Shown here piece by piece: positions 1-10,500 of a stretch of DNA of 64,000 nucleotides. The notes under the pieces are model-generated. The model saw only the letters and a list, made by a program, of their open reading frames with translations, searched no databases and was not told the origin of the DNA. Origin of the DNA: Drosophila pseudoobscura (Eukaryota > Arthropoda > Insecta > Diptera > Drosophilidae); NCBI RefSeq assembly GCF_009870125.1, contig NC_046683.1, positions 3,534,001 to 3,598,000 of the forward strand. The letters run 5' to 3'. The translations under genes were made by a program, and so were the position numbers. How positions within the stretch are numbered: the first letter of the stretch is position 1; the number at the start of each line of letters is the position of its first letter.

Positions 1-1499
1 CATCTGCCGCAGAGCCACAATCACCCAGCGGACATCGTCCAGATGCATGAAGCAGAAGGGACTGAGATTTCGCACCTGCAAAACAAAAGAGTGGCTGGTT
101 TGGTGGGATTTTAGGGGGGTTTGGTGGGGTGGCACATTACCTCATCCTTCATGTAGCCCGCCACCAGGCCAATCCTTTGATCACAGTCAATGATGCTGCC
201 GTCGATGAGGTGCCGCGTCCGATACTCCAGCTGGTACGGTTCCGGCTGGCGGTAGAGCAGACTGGAGCCGAAGTCCTCGCACTCGGGCGACTCTGCCCGG
301 ACCCGATCCTCGCGCAGCACACGGGCCATGGCCACCAGGACGATGTCGTTGCCACTGATGCCATGCAGTGCCGCCTGGGCAATGGCATCGTGCTGGGGCA
401 GGCAACCGGTGATGGCCGCCGCTGCTGCTGCTGCCGTCGCCTCGGCCGCTGCCGCCGCTGCTGCTGCGGCCGCTGCCAGCATATTGTTGTTGCGCGACCT
501 TCGGATCAGCTGCGAGACAATTGGATAATTGGCGGCCGCCCCGCCCGTCAGCGAGGAGTCGCTGCGCCGAAAGCAGCCGTCGATCTTCACCAGCTCGTAC
601 TGGCGGGTCGCCTCGGCGCGGGTGGAGGCGCGCGCCACACGAATGGTGAAGCAGCGCCGGTCCGAGCGTAGCCTCTCGTCGATGGCCGCCAGATGGGCAA
701 TGGTACGGGGGCTGGGGCTGCGACGCGGGTAGAGCTCTTCGCAGTCGTCTTGGTCATCCGCTGGCATATCCTCGTTCTCCGGGTCCGCCTCCTCGTCGGC
801 ATCCTCCTCCACATCGCTGTCCGAAACGGAGACCGATGTGGACGTCGAGCGGTGCTGCTGCTGCGGCTGTCGTTTCTGCGAATGCGTCGTCTGGCGCTGT
901 TGATAGAACAGCGTCTCGATGTCGCGTGGAATGAGCTGCTGTCGGAGCAGGGCCTGGTCATCCGGATGCGTGATCTGCAGCAGATTCTGCCCATACAGAT
1001 CCGACTGGCAGTGGCCCAGCAGCTGCTCCACGCTGGAGGAGACCAGCACGATCTGGCCATTGCAGGTGATGGTAATGAAGCAGCTGTCGAGCAGCTGCAT
1101 CAGTGTGTCCGTCAGATGGAGACTGGGATTCTGTGTGCCGGCCGCCGCTGGACTGCCGCCGCTCGACTCCTGCGACGACACACCCTTCAGGCAGAGTATC
1201 CTCCGACGCCGTGTGGCCGACTTGCCGAACACATACTGCAGCCGGAGGCCGTGGGCGGCGAAGCGCAGGACGGCCGTCTTGTCCAGGCGGCGCGAGGATT
1301 CGGCTGCATGTGGCACCATGGTGGCCAGCTCCTGGATGCTGGCATTGAGCTTGTCCCGGCGCTGCTTTTCGGCCAGATTTCGGGCCTCTCGGCCATTGGC
1401 TGCCTCCGAGGCAGCCGCCGCCGCTCCTGAGCCGGAGCCCACGGCAGCTGCTGCGACGTCTACGGCGGCAGCGGCTGTTGCTGTCTCTGCTGCGGCCAT
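1..1499 (-). CDS. Met: Methoprene-tolerant (juvenile hormone receptor, bHLH-PAS), 5' part
   Basis: Partial gene cut by the left window edge. Exon 1 is 1499..141 (453 codons, phase 0), a 65 nt intron spans 140..76 (GTAATG donor, TTTGCAG acceptor), and exon 2 starts at 75 and runs off the window. The protein has an Ala/Gly-rich N-terminus, a bHLH domain at about residues 37-90 (basic part NGREARNLAEKQRRDKLNAS), PAS-A from about 125 with an acidic Ser/Asp/Glu insertion near 220-255, a poly-Ala run near 340-370, and the start of PAS-B near 410. Met is the nuclear juvenile hormone receptor, which binds hormone through PAS-B and partners Taiman. Its paralogue gce is the alternative, but the wording of bHLH and PAS-A and the long first exon fit Met better. 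The hormone-binding PAS-B core lies outside the window. Confidence 0.93.
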
Positions 1500-2728
1500 T
1501 GCGCACGTTACTAGTTTATGTGTGTGTGTTCTGGTGGTGGTGGTGTGTATGTGTGTGTGTGGGGGTAAATTGTTTTTGCCTTGCTTTTGATTGAAACGTT
1601 CTTATGGTTTTCCACCGTTACCCGTTACCCGTTCCCCTTCGCTAATTGGCGCCTTGCGGAAAATGGAAATCGTCACTCTCCATAACAGGATGGGGAGTGT
1701 TCTCTCACTCGCACTCGCACTCCCTACTTCCACTGGTACTGCTGATGCTAGTGCTGCTGCTGGCTGGCTCTCTCTCTCCCTCTCACGATGTTTGCTCTTC
1801 TATTAGTTTTTAATATTTGATATAAATATACATATATACATACATATATATATTTTTGCTTTTCTTTAAAGTTTTCAAGGTCTCGCTTATGCTGTCGTGA
1901 TGTTGTTGCTGCTGCTGTTGTTCTTGTTGTTGTTTTTGTTATGGCTAACCACCTTTGCCTACGACCCTCTCTCGCTCTCGCTCGCTCGCACTGTCGCGCG
2001 CGCACACCATCAAAAGTCACTCTCTCACGCAACGTTGTACATATGTTTTCTCTTTTTTTGGGTTTTTTTTTATTACTGTTTATTTGCCTCAGCTGAGAAT
2101 TATTCTTTTTCCGTATTTTTCCGCTTTTTTCGTATTGTTGTTGTTATTTTTAATTTATTTATTTGTTAGTTTTTTTCTAGTTTTTGTTGTATTTCTGATT
2201 GCGTTGCAAATTTACGTTGTTTTTTTGTTATTGTTGTTGTTGCTTTTGCTGTTAATATTATGTTTGTTGTTTTTGTTGTTGCGGATCGTCGTAGGTGAGT
2301 GAGGTAAGTGCTGCTTTGCTGTGCTCTCGCTGTCTCTCTCGTATGGCAATTTGAGCTGCATTTATTTTTACATCACACATATACCACTATTCGCACTAGT
2401 TTTGTTTATATTAAGTGATTAATTGTTTATTAAACAATTATGTAGCGCACGACGACATTTGTGGTTGCGTATCGATATATCGATCGATGACATGCGATAT
2501 GTTTTGCGAAACTGCACTGCCTTAATCGGTATCGGTAATCGGTATATTAAATTTCATTTTCAACGGTATATAGAAATGCAACAAAAGCAATTATTTAAAT
2601 TAAGCCAATCAAGTAGAAAATTGATTCATCAATCGTATAAAATGATGTGGGCATGGCTAAATGTTTTATTTAGCTAGTAAAATTCCACGGAATATACAAA
2701 TCGAGGAATATAAAACTTGAATTCTTGA
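1500..2728. other. Met/ABCF1 divergent intergenic region
   Basis: No supportable gene. It holds GT-rich runs near 1515-1560, CT/GCACTC simple repeats near 1705-1800 and 1965-2000, and long T-rich stretches at 2040-2290 that create spurious hydrophobic open frames. The left part should carry the 5' UTR of Met. TATCGAT-type motifs near 2470-2490 resemble DRE half sites. Confidence 0.6.
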
Positions 2729-2802
2729 GTCAGTATATTTACGATATATTTTTAAAATCAGACGGTATATTTCTGAGGGTTAGACAGTATATTTTATCGA
2801 TA
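2729..2802 (+). promoter_or_regulatory. ABCF1 core promoter motifs (Motif 6 and DRE)
   Basis: GTCAGTATATTT at 2729-2740 fits the Drosophila Motif 6 consensus KTYRGTATWTTT, and TATCGATA at 2795-2802 is a perfect DRE, the DREF site of housekeeping promoters. They lie about 150-220 bp upstream of the ABCF1 start. A short 5' UTR exon ending at 2870 is spliced to 2946 (donor GTAAGC, acceptor CCCACAG). Confidence 0.7.
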
Positions 2803-2947
2803 AGGCCTCCATACTGCCAGCTGTGCACGTGAAATCTCTGAAACATCAACGAAGCTTTGGATTTCCTAAAGTAAGCGTAATAGTGATCCCTTTCGTTTAT
2901 TCAATCCTTGTTACGAGACTAAGCCAGCCAACCACATTCCCACAGAT

Positions 2948-5800
2948 ATGTCTAAGGCCAAGGGAAAGAAGAAGGAGCGCTTCGATGACGACGACGAGCA
3001 GCAGCCCGAGAAAGTGGTCGTCCACGAGAAAAAGCAGCCTAACAAGAAAGGTGGCAAGAAGGGTAAACGTGGCGGTGGCGACTCCAGCGACGAGGACCAG
3101 CTGCCTTCCAAGGCGAGCGGCGGCAACAACAGGGATGCCGAGGATCTGGAAAGTGTGGCCTCCTCCAATCAGAGCCGCCAGCAGCAGCAGCCGAAGAAGG
3201 GTGCAAAGAAGGGTAAGAAGGGCAAGAAGAACGACGACTGGAGCGATGAGGATGAGAAGCCAGTGAAGGGTGCTCCTCCGCCATTGGCCAATGATGATGA
3301 GGACGATGACGAGGATGCGGCGGCTCCTGTCGCCAAGGCCCCGGCCAAAAAGCAGCCACAGGGCAAGAAGAATAAAAAGAACAAAAAGAAGGCTGCCGAT
3401 GACTTCAGTGACGATGAGGAGGAGCACGACCTTCAGCTGGAGGAGGACGACGATGACGAGGAGGAGGCGCCTCAGATGATAGCCAAGCCCTCGGCCAAGA
3501 AGTCCAAGAAAAAGCAACAGCAAAAGAACAAATTTGCCATGAGCGATGACGAGGAGGATGATCTAGAGGATGTGGTGGAGGAGGCTCCACCAGCAGCCAA
3601 AAAGTCCAGCAAGAAGCAGCCGAAGAAATTGTCCATCAGCGAGGACGAAGAGAAGCTCGAGGATGAGCCCGAAAAAGAAGTGAAAGAAGAGAAAGTCGCT
3701 GAGATACTCAGCGAAAAAATAGCTGCCGTTTCTCTCAAGGAACCCGAAGTGGTGGAGGCTCCACCCGTCACTAAGGCGGAGCCCGAACCGGAGCCAGAGC
3801 CTGAGACCAAGGTGCAGGACGAGTCGGAAGAGGAGGCGGAGGCCACACGCAAATCCAGCGAAGAGCCTTCGGAGGCCAAGGAGAAAAAGCTCACGCACAA
3901 GGAGAAGAAGAAACAAAAGAAACAGCAGGAATACGAGCGCCAAATGGAGCTGATGACCAAGAAAGGCGGTGCCGGACACTCGGATCTGGATAACAACTTT
4001 ACCATGTCGCAGGTGCAAAAGACTGCCGGCCAGCAGGCGGCCCTCGAGCATGCTGTGGATATAAAAATTGAGAATTTCACAATTTCAGCAAAGGGTGAGT
4101 CATCATTCGAAGGTTTCCTATTGATATTGTGATCCCATTGCTGATTTCTCTCTCTCTCTATCTCTCTCTCTGTCTGTCTCTCAGGCAACGATCTGTTTGT
4201 GAATGCGAATCTACTGATTGCCCATGGCCGCCGCTATGGCCTGGTGGGCCCCAATGGACATGGCAAGACAACGCTGCTGCGTCACATAGCCACACGTGCC
4301 TTTGCCATACCGCCCAACATTGATGTGCTGCTCTGCGAGCAGGAGGTGGTGGCCACCGACAAGACGGCCATCGAGACGATCCTGGAGGCCGATACGCGTC
4401 GCACTCAGACGCTCAAGAAAAGCGAAGAGCTGGAGAAACAGTTCGCCAACGGCGACATGAGCGTCCAGGAGGAGCTGAACGATATCTTTGCAGAGCTGAA
4501 GGCCATTGGCGCATACTCCGCCGAGGCCAGGGCGCGCCGCATATTGGCAGGTCTTGGGTTTAGCAAGGAGATGCAGGATCGTCCCACAAACAAGTTCTCG
4601 GGTGGCTGGCGGATGCGTGTCTCGCTGGCCAGGGCTCTCTACCTGGAGCCCACGCTGCTGATGCTGGACGAGCCGACAAATCACTTGGATCTGAATGCCG
4701 TCATCTGGCTGGACAACTATCTGCAGGGCTGGAAGAAGACCCTGCTGATTGTCTCCCACGACCAGAGTTTCCTCGACAATGTCTGCAACGAGATCATCCA
4801 CTTGGACCAGAAGAAGCTGCAGTACTACAAGGGCAACTATTCCATGTTCAAGAAGATGTACGTGCAGAAGCGTCGCGAGATGGTCAAGGAGTACGAGAAG
4901 CAGGAGAAGCGTTTGCGCGAGCTGAAGGCCCACGGCCAGTCGAAGAAGGCGGCCGAAAAGAAGCAAAAGGAGACGCTCACCCGCAAGCAGGAGAAGAACA
5001 AAACTAAGCAGCAAAAGGACGAGGATGAGGGCCCCCAGGAGCTGCTCGCCCGCCCCAAGGAGTACATTGTCAAGTTCCGTTTCCCGGAGCCCTCGCAGCT
5101 GCAGCCCCCCATTCTGGGTGTGCACAATATTACGTTTGCCTTTGCCGGACACAAGCCGCTGTTCATCAAGGCCGACTTTGGTATCGATCTGACCAGCCGT
5201 GTGGCCATTGTCGGCCCGAACGGCGTCGGCAAGTCAACGTTCCTCAAGCTGCTGCTCGGCGAGCTGGAGCCCCAGCAGGGGGAGCAGCGGAAGAACCATC
5301 GCCTGCATGTGGGACGCTTTGATCAGCATTCGGGTGAGCATCTGACGGCCGAGGAATCGGCTGCCGAATATCTGCAGCGACTCTTCAATCTCCCACACGA
5401 GAAGGCGCGCAAGGCACTGGGATCCTTTGGCTTGGTGAGCCACGCGCACACCATCAAGATGAAGGATCTTTCGGGAGGCCAGAAGGCACGTGTGGCCCTC
5501 GCCGAGCTGTGCCTCAGTGCACCCGATGTCCTCATCCTGGATGAGCCCACCAACAATCTGGACATTGAGAGTATTGACGCGTTGGCCGAGGCCATCAATG
5601 AGTACGAGGGCGGCGTGATTATAGTCTCCCACGACGAGCGACTTATACGCGAAACGGGCTGCACTCTGTACGTGATCGAGGATCAGACCATCAACGAAAT
5701 CGATGGCGAGTTCGATGACTACCGCAAGGAGGTGCTTGATTCGCTCGGAGAGGTCGTCAACAATCCCAGTGTGGTGGCCAATGCAGCCGTGCTGCAATAG
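2948..5800 (+). CDS. CG1703: ABCF1-type ATP-binding cassette protein (translation factor, eIF2-associated)
   Basis: Two coding exons: 2948..4094 and 4185..5800, joined in phase 1 (AAG G|gtgagt ... tctcag|GC AAC), giving 920 residues. The N-terminal ~380 residues are a low-complexity Lys/Asp/Glu/Ser domain, as in ABCF1 (ABC50), where this part contacts eIF2. Two ABC domains follow: Walker [10 protein letters not shown] at ~404, signature FSGGWRMR, Walker B with DEPTNHLD at ~544; then Walker [10 protein letters not shown] at ~726, signature [16 protein letters not shown] at ~835. There are no membrane segments, as expected for the F subfamily. A charged linker joins the two domains. The gene is tail-to-tail with RPA3, with only 236 bp between the stop codons. 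The symbol is that of the presumed D. melanogaster orthologue, from memory. Confidence 0.95.
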
Positions 5801-5994
5801 GCGGCCCCAACCCCCGACCATCCCTCCTCTCCGACCCCCAAACGAATGTCTCAAGCCTAGTCCCCGGCCATGACTATGGCCTCTCTGTTGATTATGTCGC
5901 ATTGTTAAATGGATTATCCGCTAGTTAGCCTTTTTATACCATATATAATATACAATTAACAAATTGTGAGACAAACCAAAAAAAATGCTTATAT

Positions 5995-6000
5995 TTTATT
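5995..6000 (-). terminator. RPA3 poly(A) signal
   Basis: AATAAA on the minus strand, 37-42 nt beyond the RPA3 stop codon, inside the 236 bp spacer between the convergent ABCF1 and RPA3 genes. The two 3' UTRs must abut or overlap here. Confidence 0.6.
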
Positions 6001-6036
6001 CAAAGAAAAATACATTAATTATAGGGCGGACTCTGA

Positions 6037-6444
6037 TCAGCCGCTGCGGTAGAACGATTTGACATTGTTCATTAGATGTGCAGCGCCGTTGTAGCCATCC
6101 GCATCGAAATCAATGTCCTCTCCGCCGAATTCGATGACCTGCAAACGAAAAAAAGAGACACATGAAAGTTCCATTAGCATGTCCAAGCGGGAAGGGAGAC
6201 TCACCTCCTTGGCGCGTATGGTATCAGCGCCATGGGGGACTCCAATCACCTCCACCCAAGCACCCTGGGCGGCATCCAGATCGGTAGGCAGATTGATGCG
6301 CAGCTTTTGATTGTCCGTGGAATTGGCCAGCAGCGTGGACCCGGCGACACTCTCCACGCGCACCATAATGCTGACGGTCTGGCCGGCAAACTGTTTCATC
6401 ATGCTGCCGTTGATGATGGAGCGTGGATCAAAGGGTTGCATCAT
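6037..6444 (-). CDS. RPA3: Replication protein A 14 kDa subunit (RPA3)
   Basis: Two exons: 6444..6205 (80 codons) and 6138..6037 (33 codons plus stop), with a 66 nt intron (GTGAGT donor, TTTGCAG acceptor), giving 113 residues. This is close to the ~120 residues of the small RPA subunit. The chain is one OB fold: an N-terminal segment followed by strands around FAGQTVSIMVRV, LRINLPT and WVEVIGVP, and a C-terminal helix ending KSFYRSG. RPA3 assembles with RPA1 and RPA2 into the single-strand DNA-binding heterotrimer used in replication and repair. The start is a double Met; the first is used here. The intron is a multiple of three with no stop, so an unspliced message would insert 22 residues before the VIEFGGEDIDF segment. 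Confidence 0.88.
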   Translation of the reverse strand: MMQPFDPRSIINGSMMKQFAGQTVSIMVRVESVAGSTLLANSTDNQKLRINLPTDLDAAQGAWVEVIGVPHGADTIRAKEVSLPSRLDMLMELSCVSFFRLQVIEFGGEDIDFDADGYNGAAHLMNNVKSFYRSG

Positions 6445-6517
6445 TTTGTTTGATTGGTTTTTTGATTTATTTTACAAACAAACTAAAATTGCTGCGACAA
6501 CAAGAAAGACCGCCAAA

Positions 6518-6528
6518 CAGTGTGACCA
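6518..6528 (-). promoter_or_regulatory. Motif 1 (M1BP-type) element of RPA3
   Basis: TGGTCACACTG on the minus strand, a full match to the Drosophila core-promoter Motif 1 consensus YGGTCACACTR, 74 bp upstream of the RPA3 start codon and correctly oriented. Confidence 0.7.
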
Positions 6529-6753
6529 GTGGTGGTAGCGCAGAACGATTAGCCCATTGTCGACCAGTATATATGAAGTGTATATGAATACCCTCCATGA
6601 AAATTATGAATCTTGAAGAATTTCAGCACAGTTCAGGTGAAAGATACCGTGGTTATTTTGCTAAATAAAGCTGAAGGAAGAATTACTACTACTGCTTACT
6701 ACTATTGCTGTTTACCTCACCTTTTTATTCTGTTTAAGTAAAGGGGGTTTTTT

Positions 6754-6862
6754 TTCGGTATATTTGCGGTATTTCTGAGGCTCAGACGGTCACACTGCTG
6801 CTCTCCCCTGGGACGAAAAAATGAGTCGTAATTGGGAATGGGCTATAAAAAGGGTATCGATA
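6754..6862 (+). promoter_or_regulatory. Composite promoter candidate for ATP7 (Motif 6, Motif 1, TATA, DRE)
   Basis: In about 110 bp on the plus strand: TTCGGTATATTT (Motif 6) at 6754-6765, CGGTCACACTG (Motif 1) at 6787-6797, TATAAAAA at 6844-6851 and TATCGATA (DRE) at 6855-6862. The cluster sits about 640-750 bp upstream of the ATP7 start, so a long 5' UTR or a 5' intron is implied. Assigning it to ATP7 is inference. Confidence 0.6.
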
Positions 6863-6892
6863 ACAGGCAAAAACAGCCAAAGTAAAGTGCAT

Positions 6893-6906
6893 GGTTCGTA
6901 CGAACC
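6893..6906. other. 14 bp perfect palindrome GGTTCGTACGAACC
   Basis: Perfect inverted repeat between the RPA3 and ATP7 promoter elements, followed by CCTC-GCGTGT-GAGG. It could be a site for a dimeric factor; no known factor is claimed. Confidence 0.5.
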
Positions 6907-7501
6907 TCACCTCGCGTGTGAGGACAGCATACCTTGAAGTCATATTGACATGGTATATTGGTCAAATGGGGTGGATGTCACCTTACATGAGACTGCATTT
7001 TCTGGGCCGTTTCGCCTGTTGTCCATACCCTCTTTTTCCTTCCATTATGTAGTAAATATGTAGTAGCCGTGTAGGGATTATTATAGACTATATTATAGAC
7101 TTCTTTGGTGCCGCGCGAACAAACGGGACCGAGAAGCAACAGCACCAGCTGGTCGCGCTAATTGGAAAATTAAACATTATGCCTAATAAAAACAAATACT
7201 CGAGAATTTTTTGGTGTTTCGTGTGAAGTTTGACAAATTGATAAGTGAGTGTCCAGACGGGAGTTGTACACAAATTCGCTTTGGTCATCAGCTCGGACAC
7301 AGACACACACACGCGCAGAGTTTTGTAACAAAAGAAGAGTGTCCGCGATAGAGAGTCTGGTCTGTGGGCTGTAAGAGAGAGTCCCGCAATAATTACACAC
7401 ACACAGGCACAATCAGTCGTGCTGCAGTAGATCCTCCTCCCCCGCTCGGGCAAAGTGAAACAAAAGAAATTTCCAAATAAATTTGGAAATGCGAATGCGA
7501 A

Positions 7502-10500
7502 ATGAATGACGAGGAGAACGCCAGTAATGTGCTCGGCGCCGCCCAGGCTCAGAGTACGGAACCAGAGTTGACCAGCCATGCGACTCCCTCCCGTATCCGC
7601 CTTCCCATTGTGGGCATGACATGCCAGTCCTGCGTGCGGAACATACAGGATCACATTGGCAAACGGCCGGGGGTGCTCGTGGCTCGGGTGGTGCTCGAGG
7701 AGCATGCCGGCTATTTTGACTACGATGCCAGCCTCATCGACCCGCCGCAGATAGCCGAAGCCATCGACGATATGGGCTTTGAGTGCAGCTACAGCACGGC
7801 CCTGACCAATATCCGGGTGGTGGGCATGACCTGTCAGTCGTGTGTGCGGAATATCGAGGGGAATATTGGGACCAAACCAGGCATCCAGCACATCGAGGTG
7901 CAGCTGGCGGCCAAGAATGCCCGCGTCCAGTATGATCCCGGCCAGCTGACGCCCGACCAAATAGCCGAACTCATCGATGACATGGGCTTTGAGGCGAGTG
8001 TGACGACGGCAGCCACAGGGGGCAGCGATAGTCGGGTGTCAACCACCAGTCCCGCTTCCTCGCCGAGGCAATCACCCCGCAAAGAGATGATGCCGGAGAA
8101 GAAGCCCACACAGAATGGCACGGCCACAGCGATACCCGTAGAGCAGGAGGCGCTCACAAAGTGTTTCCTTCACATACGCGGCATGACCTGCGCCAGCTGT
8201 GTGGCGGCCATCGAGAAGCATTGCCGGAAGATTTACGGCCTGGACAGCATCCTGGTGGCCCTGCTGGCCGCGAAGGCGGAGGTCAAGTTCAATGCGAATG
8301 TCTTAACGGCGGAGAACATTGCCAAGTCCATCACGGAGCTGGGCTTCCCCACCGAGCTCATCAACGAGCCGAACAACGGGGAGGCGGAGGTGGAGCTGGA
8401 GATTGGTGGCATGACCTGTGCCTCGTGCGTCAACAAGATCGAGAGCCATGTGCTCAAGGTGCGGGGAGTGACGGCTGCCTCGGTAACGCTGATGACGAAA
8501 CGCGGTAAGTTTAATCACAACGTTTAATCCAATAAATACACAAACACACATGCATACGTCATGAGGGATGTGTGTGTGGGTGGGGGGAGGTGCTGCGTTC
8601 CAGTGCGTGTCCACAAGTGCAATTGATCCATTGAGCCTCGATTATACAACAATAAAACCGAGTAGCACCCTAGATGTAGAGCACCTGGCACGCCACCAAC
8701 AGGCGGGCCACCTGTTGCGTCTTCCTCCCCTCTTCCCCTCCACCCACCCAACCACCCAATACGAACAGCTGGCAGAATTTTTGTTTGTTTTGTGGCAGCA
8801 GCCGCTGGTTCCCACATAACCTCTTTGCCGCGGGACAGACAGCGGCGATCGAACACTGAAATCAGAGCTCTGCCATTAATTGTTTATTGTAAATTACATG
8901 GAATTGTTTTGTTTGTTTTCGATTGCAAATGCGTTTTGTTTAAGCGAAAATACATACGTATGTACAAACAAACCCAAGGTGTCATGGTTGCAGGGTGGGG
9001 AATTAATTACCCCTCTGCTCTCTCTCCTGCCCAAAGTCTGAAATGAGAGGCGCTCTCTGGCCTGGCAACCTAACACTATACCGCCTAGAACGAATCCAGA
9101 TTAAAGTATTGACAAGTATGTGTGCACAAGTGTGTGTGTGTGTGTACAGCTATTTGGGTTAGTGAATGCTTGCCAGAGTGCGTATGACAAAAAGAGAGGG
9201 CAGCGGGAGCAGCAAAGCAGCCCAGCGATTATCTCACGAGTGAGTGAGAGAAAGGAACAGCAGTCGGAGAGAGAGCTATCAAGCGAGAGCGGATGACTGA
9301 TTGCATTGAGAGGAGAATGGGTGGGGAGTGAGCGGGACAGTACATTATAACGCAATTAAATAGGATCAAAAAACGATTAAAATTGTTGTTGTTCATTACA
9401 AGCCAACAACAAAGCGTATGGCGTGTGTGTGGAGTGGAGTGGAGAGTGTGTTCTTTGTTCCTTTTACTCGTGATTTGGCAATCGAGTTATTGAAAGTTAA
9501 AAGAGCCCCGCGCCGCCACGCCCAGCGTCAGTCCCCGCGTCAGCGACAACACACGCCAGCGCATAAGCCTTGAAATCAAAAGCCCAACTTTTGCCCGACA
9601 CAAAGGCAAATAAAAACAACAAAAACAATACGAAAAGTGAAAGAGTCTCAAGCATCGTACAGCAGCGGGCAAAATAATTGGCAGCACTTAAGAGTTTAAT
9701 CCCAAAAACAACCCCAATACATTTGTATTTATGCAATTAAAGTAAAAGTAAAACCCGAAAGGATGACCACAAAGTCTTTGATATTCCAGCAGATCGATCC
9801 ACTGTAGGCTAGAAATATTATTATTACTATTATTTTGACCCCCACTGTGCGCAACAGTTGCTCTCGAGGTAAAAATAATCGCTCCATCGTCTGGCGAGAA
9901 AGAGAGGAGCCTTCTCTCTTTTTCTCTTCCGCCCCCCACCGCCCACCTCCTGCCCCTGTAGCTCTTGTTGCTGTTCAGATGCGTGACCACGAAATGAAGC
10001 CATTTCCAACATCACTTCCAAACTCCACTTCCATTTGTTCCACTTCCATTCACCTTCACTCTGATTAACAGCGTCTTTGGAGTCTGTCTCTCTCTCTCTC
10101 TCTGTCTTGGACTTGCAGATTTCTGCTCGATTATGCAATGGCTTTGGCAAACTTGGTGTTTGATCCACACATCGATTTCAAATTCTTGTTGGCCCCTTGA
10201 AATCCGCTTTGCGTACGTGCGGCGGTGACAAAAAAGAAAAATAATAATAATTTATAAAAATAAAAGTAGAGCTTATGTATACTCGCGTAGAGCAAAAGCA
10301 AAATATAATTACGATTGCAATATAACTGGTTTCCATTCGCATGCCTTTTGCTCGCGTAGCGTAGCAGTTGTGGAGCCTCGTCTTCTCTCCTCTCCTCCTC
10401 TCCACTCCCTTTCAGCTTTCAATCTTTTTGCTCACTTTCGTTTGAAACGGAGTAAAGAAGTAAAAGGGCTAGAAACAGAAAGAGCGAAAACGAATTATGG

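Noticed and set aside
1955-2302. Hydrophobic 115-residue frame upstream of Met
   Set aside because: Encoded by T-rich low-complexity DNA; Leu/Phe/Val runs only.
2897-4188. Long minus-strand hydrophobic and Ser-rich frames
   Set aside because: Antisense shadows of the Lys/Glu-rich ABCF1 N-terminal domain.
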